A DNA stretch of 5,099 bases from an uncultured Lachnospiraceae bacterium (GCA_900557385.1 USSP01000151.1:1-5099); one strand, 5' to 3'. Counted from the stretch's first letter, positions 1 through 5,057 are shown. Numbers and translations: made by a program. The notes: generated by a model from the letters alone, not told the origin.

Positions 1-599
1 TCCAGAATATCCTCCTTGCATCTTACAAAGGAAGCCGCCAGGAAATCAAAGCCAAGTTTACAGCCAAAAATCACATCATCCCGATCCACATCACTTACAT
101 AGGGCATCGTCAGATGTACCCCGGGTACATTCACTCCCTTATGATTGGAAATCGGTCCTCCATGAACTACCTTACAGTGAATTTCTGTGCTTTCCACCTT
201 CTCAACACATAATTCGATCAGTCCGTCATCGATCAATACCGTATCACCGGGCTTCAAATCGTGGACCAGATTTTTGTAGGTAATGGAAACGCGTTTCTCC
301 GTACCTAAAATTTCCTCTGTGGTAAGAATGAACTCGTTGCCTTCCTTTAATGTAGCAGAACCACCTTGGATATCAATCAGACGGATCTCCGGTCCCTTGG
401 TATCCAGCATTGTGGCAACCGTGGTATCCAGTTCTTTTCGCGCCTGCTTGACCAATTCCAGCTTTCTCTGCTGCTCCTCGTGGGTTCCATGGGAAAAATT
501 AAATCTCGCCACGTTCATTCCCGATTTCATCATTTCCTTCAAAGTCCCAACATTTTCACATGCCGGTCCAATGGTGCAGATAATTTTTGTTTTACGCAT
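1..599 (-). CDS. pyk: Pyruvate kinase, N-terminal part (runs off left edge)
   Basis: Pyruvate kinase makes pyruvate and ATP from phosphoenolpyruvate and ADP, the last step of glycolysis, in the cytoplasm. The 199 visible codons match the family closely. The protein opens MRKTKIICTIGPA. It has ARFNFSHG at residues 31-38 (Arg32, Asn34, Ser36, His37), DTKGPEIR at 66-73, the B-domain segment GDTVLIDDG at 118-126, and SFVRCKEDI at 190-198, where the barrel resumes. Asn34, Ser36, Asp66 and Thr67 are the usual monovalent-cation ligands. The catalytic lysine and metal-binding glutamate, expected near residue 220, lie outside the window, as do the allosteric C domain and any PEP-utilizer extension. 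The ATG is set by AGGAGGG at 607-613, seven bases upstream. The gene follows the decarboxylase by 29 bases with no terminator, so it may be cotranscribed with it. Recognition is near certain from motifs alone. Confidence 0.97.
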   Translation of the reverse strand, partial: MRKTKIICTIGPACENVGTLKEMMKSGMNVARFNFSHGTHEEQQRKLELVKQARKELDTTVATMLDTKGPEIRLIDIQGGSATLKEGNEFILTTEEILGTEKRVSITYKNLVHDLKPGDTVLIDDGLIELCVEKVESTEIHCKVVHGGPISNHKGVNVPGVHLTMPYVSDVDRDDVIFGCKLGFDFLAASFVRCKEDIL

Positions 600-606
600 G
601 TCAAAT

Positions 607-613
607 CCCTCCT
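607..613 (-). promoter_or_regulatory. Strong ribosome binding site of pyk
   Basis: On the minus strand this reads AGGAGGG, seven bases before the ATG at 599. It fixes the pyruvate kinase start and suggests efficient translation even if the gene is read from a distant upstream promoter. Confidence 0.85.
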
Positions 614-628
614 GAATTTATGCTACGG

Positions 629-2107
629 CTATAATACCGCAATACGCTGTTGTTTTTCTCCGTGGTCAATCCCAATCACGGATAATCCCTGTTGCAGACT
701 TGTCTGGATCATTGCCACATTCTCCGCAGTAATCCTTTCTCCCGGAACCAAAAGTGGAATTCCCGGTGGATATAAGGATACAAATTCCGCTGCGATATGT
801 CCTGTTGCCTCCTTTAACGCCACCAATCGGAAAGGTGCATCATAAGCCTGATAGATGGGAAGTACTGTCTGTGGGCAGATCAATTGCCACGATGTACTAC
901 CACTCTTTTCCCCTTGCAGATTTTCCTTGTCTGTCCCCTCATCTGCATTCTCCAACCGGCTATCAATCTTTAACAGTGCTCTCGCTAATCTGCGGTACCC
1001 CATCGTCTCATCCATCATGGAAAACATGGCAAGTACATAATTCCCGGCTGCCATTTCCATTTGCAGATGATACTCACTCAATAGAATATCATAAAACTGC
1101 TTTCCTGTCATCTTAGAACCGTCCACGGAAACAATGAATTTTAGTGGATCGGATGGGAAAAAAATACGAATATGTTTTAAAGAGGAAATTTCCTGTCGAA
1201 AACGACGAACATCTGTCAATCTCTCTGCCCAACGCTGTCGTCCCTCCTGCTCCATGATGTCCATGCAAAGGTCGATGCTGCTCATCATAATATAAGAAGG
1301 AGAACTGGTCTGATAAATGGCTAAAAACCGTTCCAGCCGATGGCGATCCACCCGATCGCTGCACAAATGCAGCAACGCCGTCTGGGTCATGGCAGGCAAG
1401 GTCTTGTGAACACTCTGAATCACCAGATCTGCTCCCTGATGCACCGCACTCTCCGGATAATGTTCCGCAAATCCGAAATGTGCACCGTGTGCTTCATCCA
1501 CGATCAATATGGTTCCTGCTTCATGACAAATTTGCGCAATCGCAGGTATATCTGACACAATTCCTTCATAGGTAGGAGAAGTGATTAATACCGCAGCCAC
1601 CTGCTCACCGGCTTCTGCACAAGTTTGTAAGGACTCCTTTACAGATTCCGGCGTAATTTTTCCTGCAAAACCAACCGAGTCGTTTTCCCATAATGCTCCA
1701 CCAGCGTAGTCACAGGATGTGGATCCATCTGCCTCCGGATAAATATAATGTACTTTGGCATGGTTTACATAAATTCCATGATAGGCTGCCTTGTGGCAAT
1801 TACGGGCCATTAGAAAAACCTTCTTGTTTCCAGCTGCTGTGGCAACTGCAGCCAGTAAGCCACAAGTACTTCCATTGACAAGAAAATATGTCTTTTTCGT
1901 TCTCCAAAGTGCTGTTGCACGCTCCTGGATTTCCTTTAAAATTCCATCCGCATGATGCAGATTATCAAAACCATCAATCTCCGTAATGTCAATGTCATAG
2001 AGATTTTCCAATGGTCTTCCCTGCATCCGCCGTTTATGCCCCGGCATATGATAGGGGTAATAGTCTTCTTTGCTATATTGAAGTAATTTATCATATAATC
2101 GGCTCAA
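629..2107 (-). CDS. Orn/Lys/Arg decarboxylase-family PLP enzyme (TTG start)
   Basis: This is a 492-residue, fold-type I PLP enzyme of the short Gram-positive Orn/Lys/Arg decarboxylase group, the group of Bacillus SpeA and YaaO (about 480-490 residues). Such enzymes decarboxylate arginine, lysine or ornithine to agmatine, cadaverine or putrescine in the cytoplasm. Visible motifs are YHMPGHKR at residues 19-26, VNGSTCG at 77-83 (cofactor phosphate loop), RNCHKA at 102-107, VDEAHG at 203-208 (Asp204 for the PLP ring nitrogen), and SVHKT at 232-236 with Lys235 as the Schiff-base lysine. The C-terminal decarboxylase domain shows SLYPPGIPLLVPGE at 444-457. A hydrophilic, low-conservation stretch at about 385-407 links the large and C-terminal domains. 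The start is TTG, because the next Met (residue 21) lies inside the HMPGHKR motif. TTG overlaps the TGA of the HD gene as TTGA, and GAGGA lies eight bases upstream. All catalytic residues appear intact; the substrate cannot be read from sequence. Confidence 0.93.
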   Translation of the reverse strand: MSRLYDKLLQYSKEDYYPYHMPGHKRRMQGRPLENLYDIDITEIDGFDNLHHADGILKEIQERATALWRTKKTYFLVNGSTCGLLAAVATAAGNKKVFLMARNCHKAAYHGIYVNHAKVHYIYPEADGSTSCDYAGGALWENDSVGFAGKITPESVKESLQTCAEAGEQVAAVLITSPTYEGIVSDIPAIAQICHEAGTILIVDEAHGAHFGFAEHYPESAVHQGADLVIQSVHKTLPAMTQTALLHLCSDRVDRHRLERFLAIYQTSSPSYIMMSSIDLCMDIMEQEGRQRWAERLTDVRRFRQEISSLKHIRIFFPSDPLKFIVSVDGSKMTGKQFYDILLSEYHLQMEMAAGNYVLAMFSMMDETMGYRRLARALLKIDSRLENADEGTDKENLQGEKSGSTSWQLICPQTVLPIYQAYDAPFRLVALKEATGHIAAEFVSLYPPGIPLLVPGERITAENVAMIQTSLQQGLSVIGIDHGEKQQRIAVL

Positions 2108-2604
2108 TGGTGTTTTCCTCGCAGCGTCTCCCGTAAAGAACAGACTTTATCAGCAGTGGACACGATCCAGGCCTCCCTGTACATAGGGGGAATCACTGTT
2201 AACGGCCACATGTGCTTTTTTATAATATCCTTTTCCCTGGGTGATAAATGGTACTCTTTACTGGCATTTTTTAAAGCCACTCCCGGATGATAAAAGCCAT
2301 GCCAGGGCTTAAAATCCGGTCGGTTTTTATCGTGCCAGTCATAAAGAAAATAATCGTGGAGCAATGCGCCCCTTACCAGGTCCTTTTTACTGCTGTGAAT
2401 TCCCAGTTTTTCCAGCTTCTGGCTGATATCCAGACTGGTACGTGCCACATCCAGGCTGTGTCGCCGCACAGATACATCTCCATGCTGGGTAAAATACCGG
2501 GATCTGTTAAAGTTCGGCGACAGCAGTACTTCCCGTCCTAAGTCATTAACGGAACGCTGCAACCCCCTGTTCTTTTTCCAAAAATGCTCCTTTAAACGTC
2601 TCAT
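2104..2604 (-). CDS. HD-domain protein, putative metal-dependent phosphohydrolase
   Basis: This is a 166-residue soluble protein with an HD-superfamily core. Candidate metal ligands are His49 (RRHSLDVA, 47-54), the HD pair His83-Asp84 (GALLHDYFLYDW, 79-90) and Asp152 (TADKVCSLRE, 150-159). His102, His106 (WHGFYHPGVA, 101-110) and His131 are spaced as the extra histidines often are in this superfamily. HD proteins usually hydrolyse phosphoester bonds in nucleotides or related compounds, but this small stand-alone type gives no clue to its substrate. The basic N-terminus (RRLKEHFWKKNR) shows neither a signal peptide nor a membrane segment. The ATG is set by AGAGG at 2611-2615, six bases upstream. 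It follows the GNAT gene by 20 bases and overlaps the decarboxylase start by four, so it is translated as part of that operon. The domain call is firm; the function is unknown. Confidence 0.9.
   Translation of the reverse strand: MRRLKEHFWKKNRGLQRSVNDLGREVLLSPNFNRSRYFTQHGDVSVRRHSLDVARTSLDISQKLEKLGIHSSKKDLVRGALLHDYFLYDWHDKNRPDFKPWHGFYHPGVALKNASKEYHLSPREKDIIKKHMWPLTVIPPMYREAWIVSTADKVCSLRETLRGKHH
2116..2120 (-). promoter_or_regulatory. Ribosome binding site deciding the TTG start of the decarboxylase
   Basis: GAGGA on the minus strand sits eight bases before the TTG at 2107-2105, inside the last codons of the HD-domain gene. With the TTGA stop/start overlap, it supports the unusual start codon and points to translational coupling of the two genes. 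Confidence 0.65.
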
Positions 2605-2624
2605 AATCTGCCTCTGTCTATTTC

Positions 2625-3116
2625 TTACAATTTCTGCTCATAACATAAAAAGGGCTGCTCATACATGGTACACTCTCCTACCAATTTAAAGTGCAGATGC
2701 TCATAAGATCGAACTGCCTTCAGGTTTTCTTTATTCACCATGTAATGAACGCTTTTTCTGCCCCGTTCCTTTAAAACTTTCATCGCATATTGAATCATCT
2801 CCCTGGCAATGCCTTGATTCTGATAGTCTGCCCGTACGACCAGTCTCGCCACTTCTCCACCAGGCTGCAATGCTTCCGTCCAAAAGGGAAGATTTTCTAC
2901 ATTTTCGTCCTCATCCAATGATATGGCCGCAATGATTTCATTCTTTGCATTCCGCATTACAAATAAGGCATCCCGGCTTAAATCGCCCTCAATGTCCTGC
3001 ATATCCGGATAATGCTCGTCCCATGCACAAAATTCCTGTCCCAGCTGTGCCTTATATAATTTCCATAATTCTGTCTTATCTGCCTCTACTGCCTGTAAAA
3101 TTCTTTTTTCTTCCAT
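2625..3116 (-). CDS. GNAT family N-acetyltransferase
   Basis: From the ATG at 3116 this is a 163-residue single-domain GNAT protein, which would move an acetyl group from acetyl-CoA to an amine on an unknown acceptor. Motif A is clear: VARLVVRADYQNQGIA at about residues 89-104, where Q99-x-x-G102-x-A104 is the CoA pyrophosphate loop. Motif B follows at about 128-147 (NKENLKAVRSYEHLHFKLVG). The N-terminal part has the W-(x)n-YP pattern (AWDEHYP, 31-37) seen in many Firmicute GNAT proteins of unassigned substrate. The reading frame also allows a TTG start at 3149 adding 11 residues, but that has no convincing ribosome binding site. The ATG has GAGGA about ten bases upstream and begins just before the conserved N-terminus. 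The gene lies 36 bases after the AlkD stop and 20 bases before the HD gene. Confidence 0.9.
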   Translation of the reverse strand: MEEKRILQAVEADKTELWKLYKAQLGQEFCAWDEHYPDMQDIEGDLSRDALFVMRNAKNEIIAAISLDEDENVENLPFWTEALQPGGEVARLVVRADYQNQGIAREMIQYAMKVLKERGRKSVHYMVNKENLKAVRSYEHLHFKLVGECTMYEQPFLCYEQKL

Positions 3117-3152
3117 AAAAATTCTTTCCTCATTACTTACTTTTCTCAAAAG

Positions 3153-3848
3153 CTACTTTCTTTTCATCTGCCGCATCTCATTCTTTTGCTCTGCTGTAAG
3201 CCGATAAGATTCGATCGACTTCTGTAATGTCTTATTATAGGTGAAAAGATCCAGAGAACATTTTTCACTAAGCATGTAGGACTTCGTTTCTTCATAAAAC
3301 TTAATCATACAAATCGATAAAGCCCATGCGACTGCCATTTGTACATAATAGGTTGCACAATGAATCTGATCCAGAATTTTCAGATCGGTCCCAATATGCT
3401 CTGCATCAATATAAAAATCTAACAACATCACAACGGCAAATCGAATTTCAAATTCATTCTCTGATTGAAAGTAGGGCTGTATCAGTTTCCACATCTCATC
3501 CGGATATTTCTTTGTGATTTTCAATCCTGCACAAAAAGTGTCACACACTCCCCAACTATTGATTTTGGGCACGAAATCACGTATATAATCCGCTACTACT
3601 GCAAAATTTTTTTCCTTACATAAACCGATCAGCATGCCGCGCAAGAGTAATTCTTCATAATAAAATTCTCCGATTTCTGCCAATAACTGCTCCACTGAAT
3701 ATTGTTTTAGCAGTTCCTTGGCGTATGCACGCAGCACCGGAACACGTATCCCGATAATATGATCCACATTGGGACATAAACCGGAATGAAATTCTTTATA
3801 TTTTAAATCTTGCATTTCCAGGAGCTTCTCTCTGATTTCTTTTTGCAT
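3153..3848 (-). CDS. AlkD-like DNA alkylation repair protein
   Basis: This 231-residue, all-helical protein belongs to the HEAT-like repeat DNA glycosylases. Bacillus cereus AlkD removes N3- and N7-alkylated purines without flipping the base into a pocket. Family marks are GIRVPVLR at residues 33-40, NSWGVCDTFC at 97-106, EIRFAVVMLL at 134-143, YYVQMAVAWAL at 167-177 and NKTLQKSIESYR at 205-216. Trp99, Asp103, Arg136 and Trp175 fall where AlkD has its active-site Trp109, Asp113, Arg148 and Trp187, with matching spacing (4, 33 against 35, and 39 residues), so it should be catalytically competent. The frame stays open 24 codons upstream to 3920, but that stretch overlaps a terminator. The ATG at 3848 is preferred because it follows GGAGG by seven bases. 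It is the first gene of the five-gene minus-strand run. Confidence 0.93.
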   Translation of the reverse strand: MQKEIREKLLEMQDLKYKEFHSGLCPNVDHIIGIRVPVLRAYAKELLKQYSVEQLLAEIGEFYYEELLLRGMLIGLCKEKNFAVVADYIRDFVPKINSWGVCDTFCAGLKITKKYPDEMWKLIQPYFQSENEFEIRFAVVMLLDFYIDAEHIGTDLKILDQIHCATYYVQMAVAWALSICMIKFYEETKSYMLSEKCSLDLFTYNKTLQKSIESYRLTAEQKNEMRQMKRK

Positions 3849-3855
3849 TGACCTG

Positions 3856-3860
3856 CCTCC
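3856..3860 (-). promoter_or_regulatory. Ribosome binding site fixing the AlkD-like gene start
   Basis: GGAGG on the minus strand, seven bases before the ATG at 3848. It settles the choice of the internal ATG over the longer open frame beginning at 3920. Confidence 0.85.
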
Positions 3861-3879
3861 GTATTTGATTTTCACTCCT

Positions 3880-3888
3880 ATCATACCA
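3880..3888 (-). promoter_or_regulatory. Extended -10 promoter of the AlkD-to-pyk gene run
   Basis: On the minus strand this reads TGGTATGAT, an extended -10 element (TGn followed by TATGAT, one mismatch to TATAAT). No good -35 lies 16-18 bases upstream; that stretch is the T-run of the preceding terminator. Transcription would begin near 3873, giving a short leader that includes the GGAGG site. It sits between the terminator of the upstream gene and the AlkD start, which is where an operon promoter is expected. Confidence 0.5.
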
Positions 3889-3901
3889 GATATTACGCAA
3901 C

Positions 3902-3940
3902 AAAAAAATAGAAGTACCACTTTGGGGTACTTCTATTTTT
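3902..3940 (-). terminator. Intrinsic terminator of the RimJ/RimL-like GNAT gene
   Basis: A perfect 15-bp inverted repeat pairs 3904-3918 with 3926-3940 around a seven-base loop, and its core is GAAGTACC/GGTACTTC. Read on the minus strand, it is followed by an unbroken run of seven T (3908-3902, partly shared with the stem base). The hairpin begins within the TAA stop (3941-3939) of the acetyltransferase, so termination is immediate. In the plus direction the T-run is interrupted and there is no plus-strand gene to end, so the minus-strand role is the likely one. Confidence 0.9.
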
Positions 3941-4487
3941 ATAAAAATTTTACCATGGTGTACTCATCCCTGTAGCTTCCATCGTCATATTTCAGTGCAT
4001 GCAAATGTTTACCTGTTTCTTGAAAACCAAAGTGTTCATAGAGTGCTTTTGCACGCTGGTTTCCTTCCACTACGGCCAATTCTGCCTGTTCATAGCCCAT
4101 CTCTTTCGCCAGTTCAAACGCATAAGTCATCATGGCAGAAGCAATTCCCAGATGCCAGTATGCCTCCACCAAAGCAATGCCAAATTCACAACGATGATAT
4201 ACACGCCGTAAATTACCAAGTGTCATAATTCCACAATTTCCGGCAATGACACCATCAATCTCCGCTACCATCATGAGTTCTCTGGGATCATTTCTTTTGC
4301 TTTCCAGAAATTGTTCTTCGCTTTCCACAGTAAAAGTGATCTCATCTGCGTACCGTAAAAGGAAGGGGGTCTCTCCGGAGGAAATTCTCAGATATTCAAT
4401 CATGTCCGCTGCATCTTTCACTTCCACCGGACGCAGAATACAGGTACGCCCATCCTTTAAAGATATTGTTCTCGCCTGAAATATCAT
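3939..4487 (-). CDS. RimJ/RimL-like GNAT family N-acetyltransferase
   Basis: A 182-residue GNAT protein, probably transferring acetyl from acetyl-CoA to a small amine or a protein N-terminus; the acceptor is not predictable. The N-terminal segment GRTCILRPVEVKDAADMIEYL at 13-33 is the usual opening of this branch. MMVAEIDGVIAGNCGI at 72-87 gives the first strand pair. Motif A runs 102-121, with YWHLGIA at 110-116 matching the YWGKGIG form typical of RimJ/RimL-like enzymes. Motif B is GNQRAKALYEHFGFQETGK at 142-160. It is not closely related to the GNAT protein at 2625-3116. The ATG follows GGGAGGT by six bases. With its own promoter upstream and a terminator on its stop codon, it forms a single-gene transcription unit. 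Confidence 0.93.
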   Translation of the reverse strand: MIFQARTISLKDGRTCILRPVEVKDAADMIEYLRISSGETPFLLRYADEITFTVESEEQFLESKRNDPRELMMVAEIDGVIAGNCGIMTLGNLRRVYHRCEFGIALVEAYWHLGIASAMMTYAFELAKEMGYEQAELAVVEGNQRAKALYEHFGFQETGKHLHALKYDDGSYRDEYTMVKFL

Positions 4488-4493
4488 GATATT

Positions 4494-4500
4494 ACCTCCC
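4494..4500 (-). promoter_or_regulatory. Ribosome binding site of the RimJ/RimL-like GNAT gene
   Basis: GGGAGGT on the minus strand, six bases before the ATG at 4487; a strong site that confirms this start. Confidence 0.8.
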
Positions 4501-4514
4501 TCATTTTTTTCTCT

Positions 4515-4543
4515 ATCTTAGGTCAAATCTGAGATTTCGTCAA
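4515..4543 (-). promoter_or_regulatory. Sigma-A-type promoter of the RimJ/RimL-like GNAT gene
   Basis: On the minus strand, TTGACG (4543-4538) and TAAGAT (4520-4515) are separated by exactly 17 bases. Each hexamer has one mismatch to the vegetative consensus. Transcription would start near 4508, giving a leader of about 20 bases that carries the GGGAGGT site. The spacer contains a perfect palindrome, listed separately. Confidence 0.8.
4525..4537. promoter_or_regulatory. Palindrome in promoter spacer, candidate operator
   Basis: AAATCTGAGATTT is a perfect 13-bp palindrome (six-base arms around a central G) lying entirely between the -10 and -35 of the acetyltransferase promoter. A dimeric repressor or MerR-type activator could bind there. 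No regulator gene is present in the window, and a 6-bp-arm palindrome could occur by chance in AT-rich DNA. Confidence 0.35.
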
Positions 4544-4545
4544 TT

Positions 4546-4580
4546 TCTATTTTATTACGTGTCTATTTTATTACGTGTCT
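4546..4580. repeat. 16-bp tandem direct repeat, 2.2 copies
   Basis: TCTATTTTATTACGTG occurs at 4546-4561 and again, without a mismatch, at 4562-4577, followed by a further TCT (4578-4580). It begins three bases upstream of the -35 of the acetyltransferase promoter and marks the border between the intact minus-strand genes and the plus-strand gene remnants. It may be a duplication scar, an AT-rich UP-like element, or a pair of regulator sites. Confidence 0.9.
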
Positions 4581-4616
4581 TCCATTTTTCTTCGTAATTT
4601 AGGAATGACGCCCCCA

Positions 4617-4784
4617 ACAAAAGATGGAGAAAATGATATTGATATGTTACTATCCGTTGGAAAAGGGATTGCAATGGGAAACGCAGCTGAAAAAGTGAAA
4701 GAAATTGCGACTGATATTCGTGAAAGCGTGACAGATGATGGGATTTATTATTATCTGAAAAGCCAGAAGCTAATAAATGAGTAA
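4617..4784 (+). pseudogene. 3' remnant of a Cof-type HAD phosphatase gene
   Basis: The frame ending at the TAA at 4782-4784 encodes the C-terminal 50-odd residues of a Cof-type (HAD-IIB) sugar-phosphate or nucleotide phosphatase. DGENDIDML matches HAD motif IV (normally GDGENDIDML), and GIAMGNAAEKVKEIA with VTDDGIYYYL is the standard C-terminal end. Everything before motif IV is missing: the catalytic DxD motif, motifs II and III, and the cap domain, about 200 residues. Homology begins at the Asp codon at 4623; the residue before it is Lys where Gly is expected, so the break is at about 4617-4622. The frame opens upstream at a GTG (4575), but with no ribosome binding site and no family-like sequence. 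It is a broken gene that cannot be catalytic. It lies on the opposite strand from all intact genes in the window. Confidence 0.8.
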
Positions 4785-4798
4785 AAGATAGGTGGAAA

Positions 4799-4984
4799 AT
4801 GATTCCAAATAAGAGAATAGTACCTGTCAAACCAAACCTATGTTACAAAGTGCCGGAGATCAGCATTAAAAAAATAGCTCAGCTGATGGGGGACACGGAA
4901 AAGATGGTGCTTAATGTTTACAACCACATCATGGACGAAAAAGAGGATCCTGCAGCCGTCATAAACGATACTTTGGCTATATAA
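4799..4984 (+). pseudogene. 3' remnant of a tyrosine recombinase/integrase gene
   Basis: The 61-codon frame ends in what looks like the C-terminus of a phage- or transposon-type tyrosine recombinase. ISIKKIAQLMG (residues 21-31 of the frame) is the helix before the second active-site His/Trp, and MVLNVYNHIMDE (36-47) carries the nucleophile as Tyr41. The tail (KEDPAAVINDTLAI) is a typical variable end. The N-terminal DNA-binding domains and the Arg and HxxR catalytic residues are absent. Where LMGH is usual, this has LMGD, so a further active-site His appears to be lost. Family similarity fades upstream of about residue 12. The ATG at 4799 has a GGTGG-like stretch just four bases before it, so a short peptide might still be made, but it would be inactive. 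The assignment rests on a short segment and is probable, not certain. Confidence 0.68.
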
Positions 4985-4997
4985 AAATAGAGCCTTG

Positions 4998-5057
4998 CGT
5001 GGGACAAACGTAGGACATTATGGTAAAAAAAGCCCCGTGGGACACGCGTGGGCCAAC
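4998..5057 (+). repeat. Two pairs of 11-bp direct repeats, arm-site-like
   Basis: Four 11-bp units follow the pattern CGTGGGACAnn: 4998-5008 (CGTGGGACAAA), 5009-5019 (CGTAGGACATT), 5036-5046 (CGTGGGACACG) and 5047-5057 (CGTGGGCCAAC). Within each pair the units are head-to-tail with no gap, and the second pair repeats the first at an offset of 38 bases. The pattern lies just past the recombinase remnant and resembles arm-type integrase binding sites (for example DR2 in Tn916-like elements). The repeats are visible directly; the function is inferred. Confidence 0.6.
5025..5053 (-). terminator. Possible minus-strand terminator of a gene beyond the right edge
   Basis: Read on the minus strand, GCCCACG and CGGGGC form a 6-bp GC-rich stem (5053-5047 with 5037-5032) with one bulged A and a nine-base loop, followed directly by seven T (5031-5025). 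This is the layout of an intrinsic terminator and would serve a leftward gene outside the window. It overlaps the 11-bp repeats, whose GC content could create the pairing by chance. Confidence 0.35.

Noticed and set aside
631..636. TATTAT as a -10 box for a separate pyk promoter
   Set aside because: There is no -35-like hexamer 16-18 bases upstream and no extended -10 TGn; the nearest TTGACC is 27 bases away. It could still be weakly active, but the sequence does not support calling it.
283..845. Two plus-strand open frames of 110 and 159 codons
   Set aside because: They lie antisense to pyruvate kinase and the end of the decarboxylase gene, whose minus-strand products match known families throughout; the plus-strand products match nothing and have no ribosome binding sites.
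1113..1364. Minus-strand 83-codon open frame inside the decarboxylase gene
   Set aside because: It is a shifted frame of a gene that is itself intact across the region; the product has no family character.
3117..3149. TTG start adding 11 residues to the GNAT protein
   Set aside because: No credible Shine-Dalgarno precedes it, and those bases instead contain the GAGGA that serves the ATG at 3116.
3849..3920. A 24-residue N-terminal extension of the AlkD-like protein, hydrophobic at its start
   Set aside because: It would be encoded across the loop and stem of the upstream terminator and has no ribosome binding site, while the ATG at 3848 follows GGAGG at ideal spacing and begins where the family normally begins.
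4555..4830. Minus-strand 91-codon open frame
   Set aside because: It runs antisense to the HAD and recombinase remnants, whose plus-strand translations match known families; the Leu/Phe/His/Gln-rich product looks like a mirror frame, not a membrane protein.
4998..5057. CRISPR-like repeat array
   Set aside because: The units are only 11 bp, two are directly abutting, and there are no uniform 30-40 bp unique spacers or cas genes.
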